Assembly: GCF_049331405.1 (NCBI RefSeq)
Contig: NZ_CP186274.1
Location: forward strand, 3,906,001 to 3,970,000
Direction: 5' to 3'
From: PoT sp049331405
Lineage (GTDB): Bacteria > Planctomycetota > Planctomycetia > Isosphaerales > Isosphaeraceae
DNA length: 64,000 bases
Part shown: piece after piece, positions 63,832-64,000 of the stretch
How positions within the stretch are numbered: the first letter of the stretch is position 1
Layout of the letters: each line of letters begins with the position of its first letter
The notes under the pieces: model-generated
Database searches by the model: none
What the model was told of the DNA's origin: nothing
What the model saw: only the letters and a program-made list of their open reading frames with translations
Made by a program: the position numbers and the translations under genes

Positions 63832-64000
63832 ATGAACGTTGAACCGAACCAGAGCCCCGTCACCGAACTCGACGCCGACTGGCTCATCGTGGGTCTCTTC
63901 GACGAAGATGCGGCGGTCCCCTCGGCCCTGGCCGGCACGCCCCTCGGCGAATCGCTCGGCCAACTCCTCGCAACGAAGGAGATCGGCTGCTCGCTCCACG
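63832..64000 (+). CDS. Leucyl aminopeptidase-like protein, N-terminal part
   Basis: The frame begins at ATG 63832 and runs off the window without a stop (56 codons seen). The N-terminus, with DWLIVGLFDEDAAVPSALAG followed by LGESLGQLLATKEIGC, resembles the non-catalytic N-terminal domain of M17 leucyl aminopeptidases (PepA). The zinc-binding catalytic domain would lie beyond the window. It is divergent from the PEGA gene. Confidence 0.55.
   Translation, partial: MNVEPNQSPVTELDADWLIVGLFDEDAAVPSALAGTPLGESLGQLLATKEIGCSLH

Overview
The window is a GC-rich chromosomal segment from a planctomycete, most likely of the Isosphaeraceae type. The support is lineage-typical genes: a DUF1549/DUF1553 cytochrome protein next to a DUF1501 protein, Tat-exported proteins, a formaldehyde-activating enzyme with a tetrahydromethanopterin (H4MPT) dehydrogenase, futalosine-pathway menaquinone genes, and a surface protein whose N-terminus carries the planctomycete-type RRLLAADAAGD segment. 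The genus cannot be fixed from the sequence alone.

Positions 1-13480 are accessory. At the left edge a secreted-nuclease gene is cut off by a short remnant bounded by inverted repeats. Next come a Sel1-repeat protein, a ribbon-helix-helix pair divergent from an unknown gene around a palindromic promoter, and an XRE repressor (5472-6011) divergent from a small reading frame across an operator-like inverted repeat. From 6575 to about 13300 every protein gene lies on the plus strand and most are translationally coupled: small unknown proteins, an archaeo-eukaryotic-type primase fused to an SF3 helicase, six small unknown proteins, an excisionase and a tyrosine integrase. The integrase frame runs straight through a tRNA-Ser(UGA) gene on the opposite strand, which marks the right end of an integrated element. 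A perfect 17-bp inverted repeat just after the primase gene is a candidate origin. A minus-strand intrinsic terminator (6504-6538), with no minus-strand gene to serve for kilobases upstream, hints at an antisense RNA. No capsid, portal or tail genes are recognisable, so the element resembles a P4-like satellite or an integrative plasmid. Its left end was not found.

Positions 13600-33700 are core and housekeeping: a DUF151 nuclease, valS, cimA, a uracil-DNA glycosylase family protein, a BlaI/BlaR1-type regulator and protease pair, three consecutive Hsp20 chaperones, a fused CobA-HemD enzyme, TatC with a large periplasmic insertion, mannose-6-phosphate isomerase, an unknown membrane protein, and an operon of ABC ATPase, ABC-2 permease fused to a CPBP protease, and an amidohydrolase. 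Positions 33870-35770 hold mqnC and mqnA (futalosine route to menaquinone). The amidohydrolase just downstream could be the aminodeoxyfutalosine deaminase of the same pathway.

Positions 35950-41283 form a C1 and formaldehyde-oxidation neighbourhood: an ATP-grasp protein, a small Cys-rich secreted protein, fae, mtdB, a DUF1464 kinase-like protein and cutC. A strongly structured segment of about 90 bases lies between fae and mtdB. Positions 41300-52770 carry a Tat-exported protein, an HlyD-type adaptor, a U32 peptidase-family protein, rimO overlapping pgsA, uppP and a gluzincin-type protease. Positions 52766-64000 are cell-surface genes: the DUF1549/DUF1553/LamG protein with its DUF1501 partner, and on the other strand a PEGA lipoprotein, a Calx-beta/beta-helix surface protein and a barrel-like outer-membrane protein, the last two overlapping by ATGA. 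The window ends inside a leucyl aminopeptidase-like gene.
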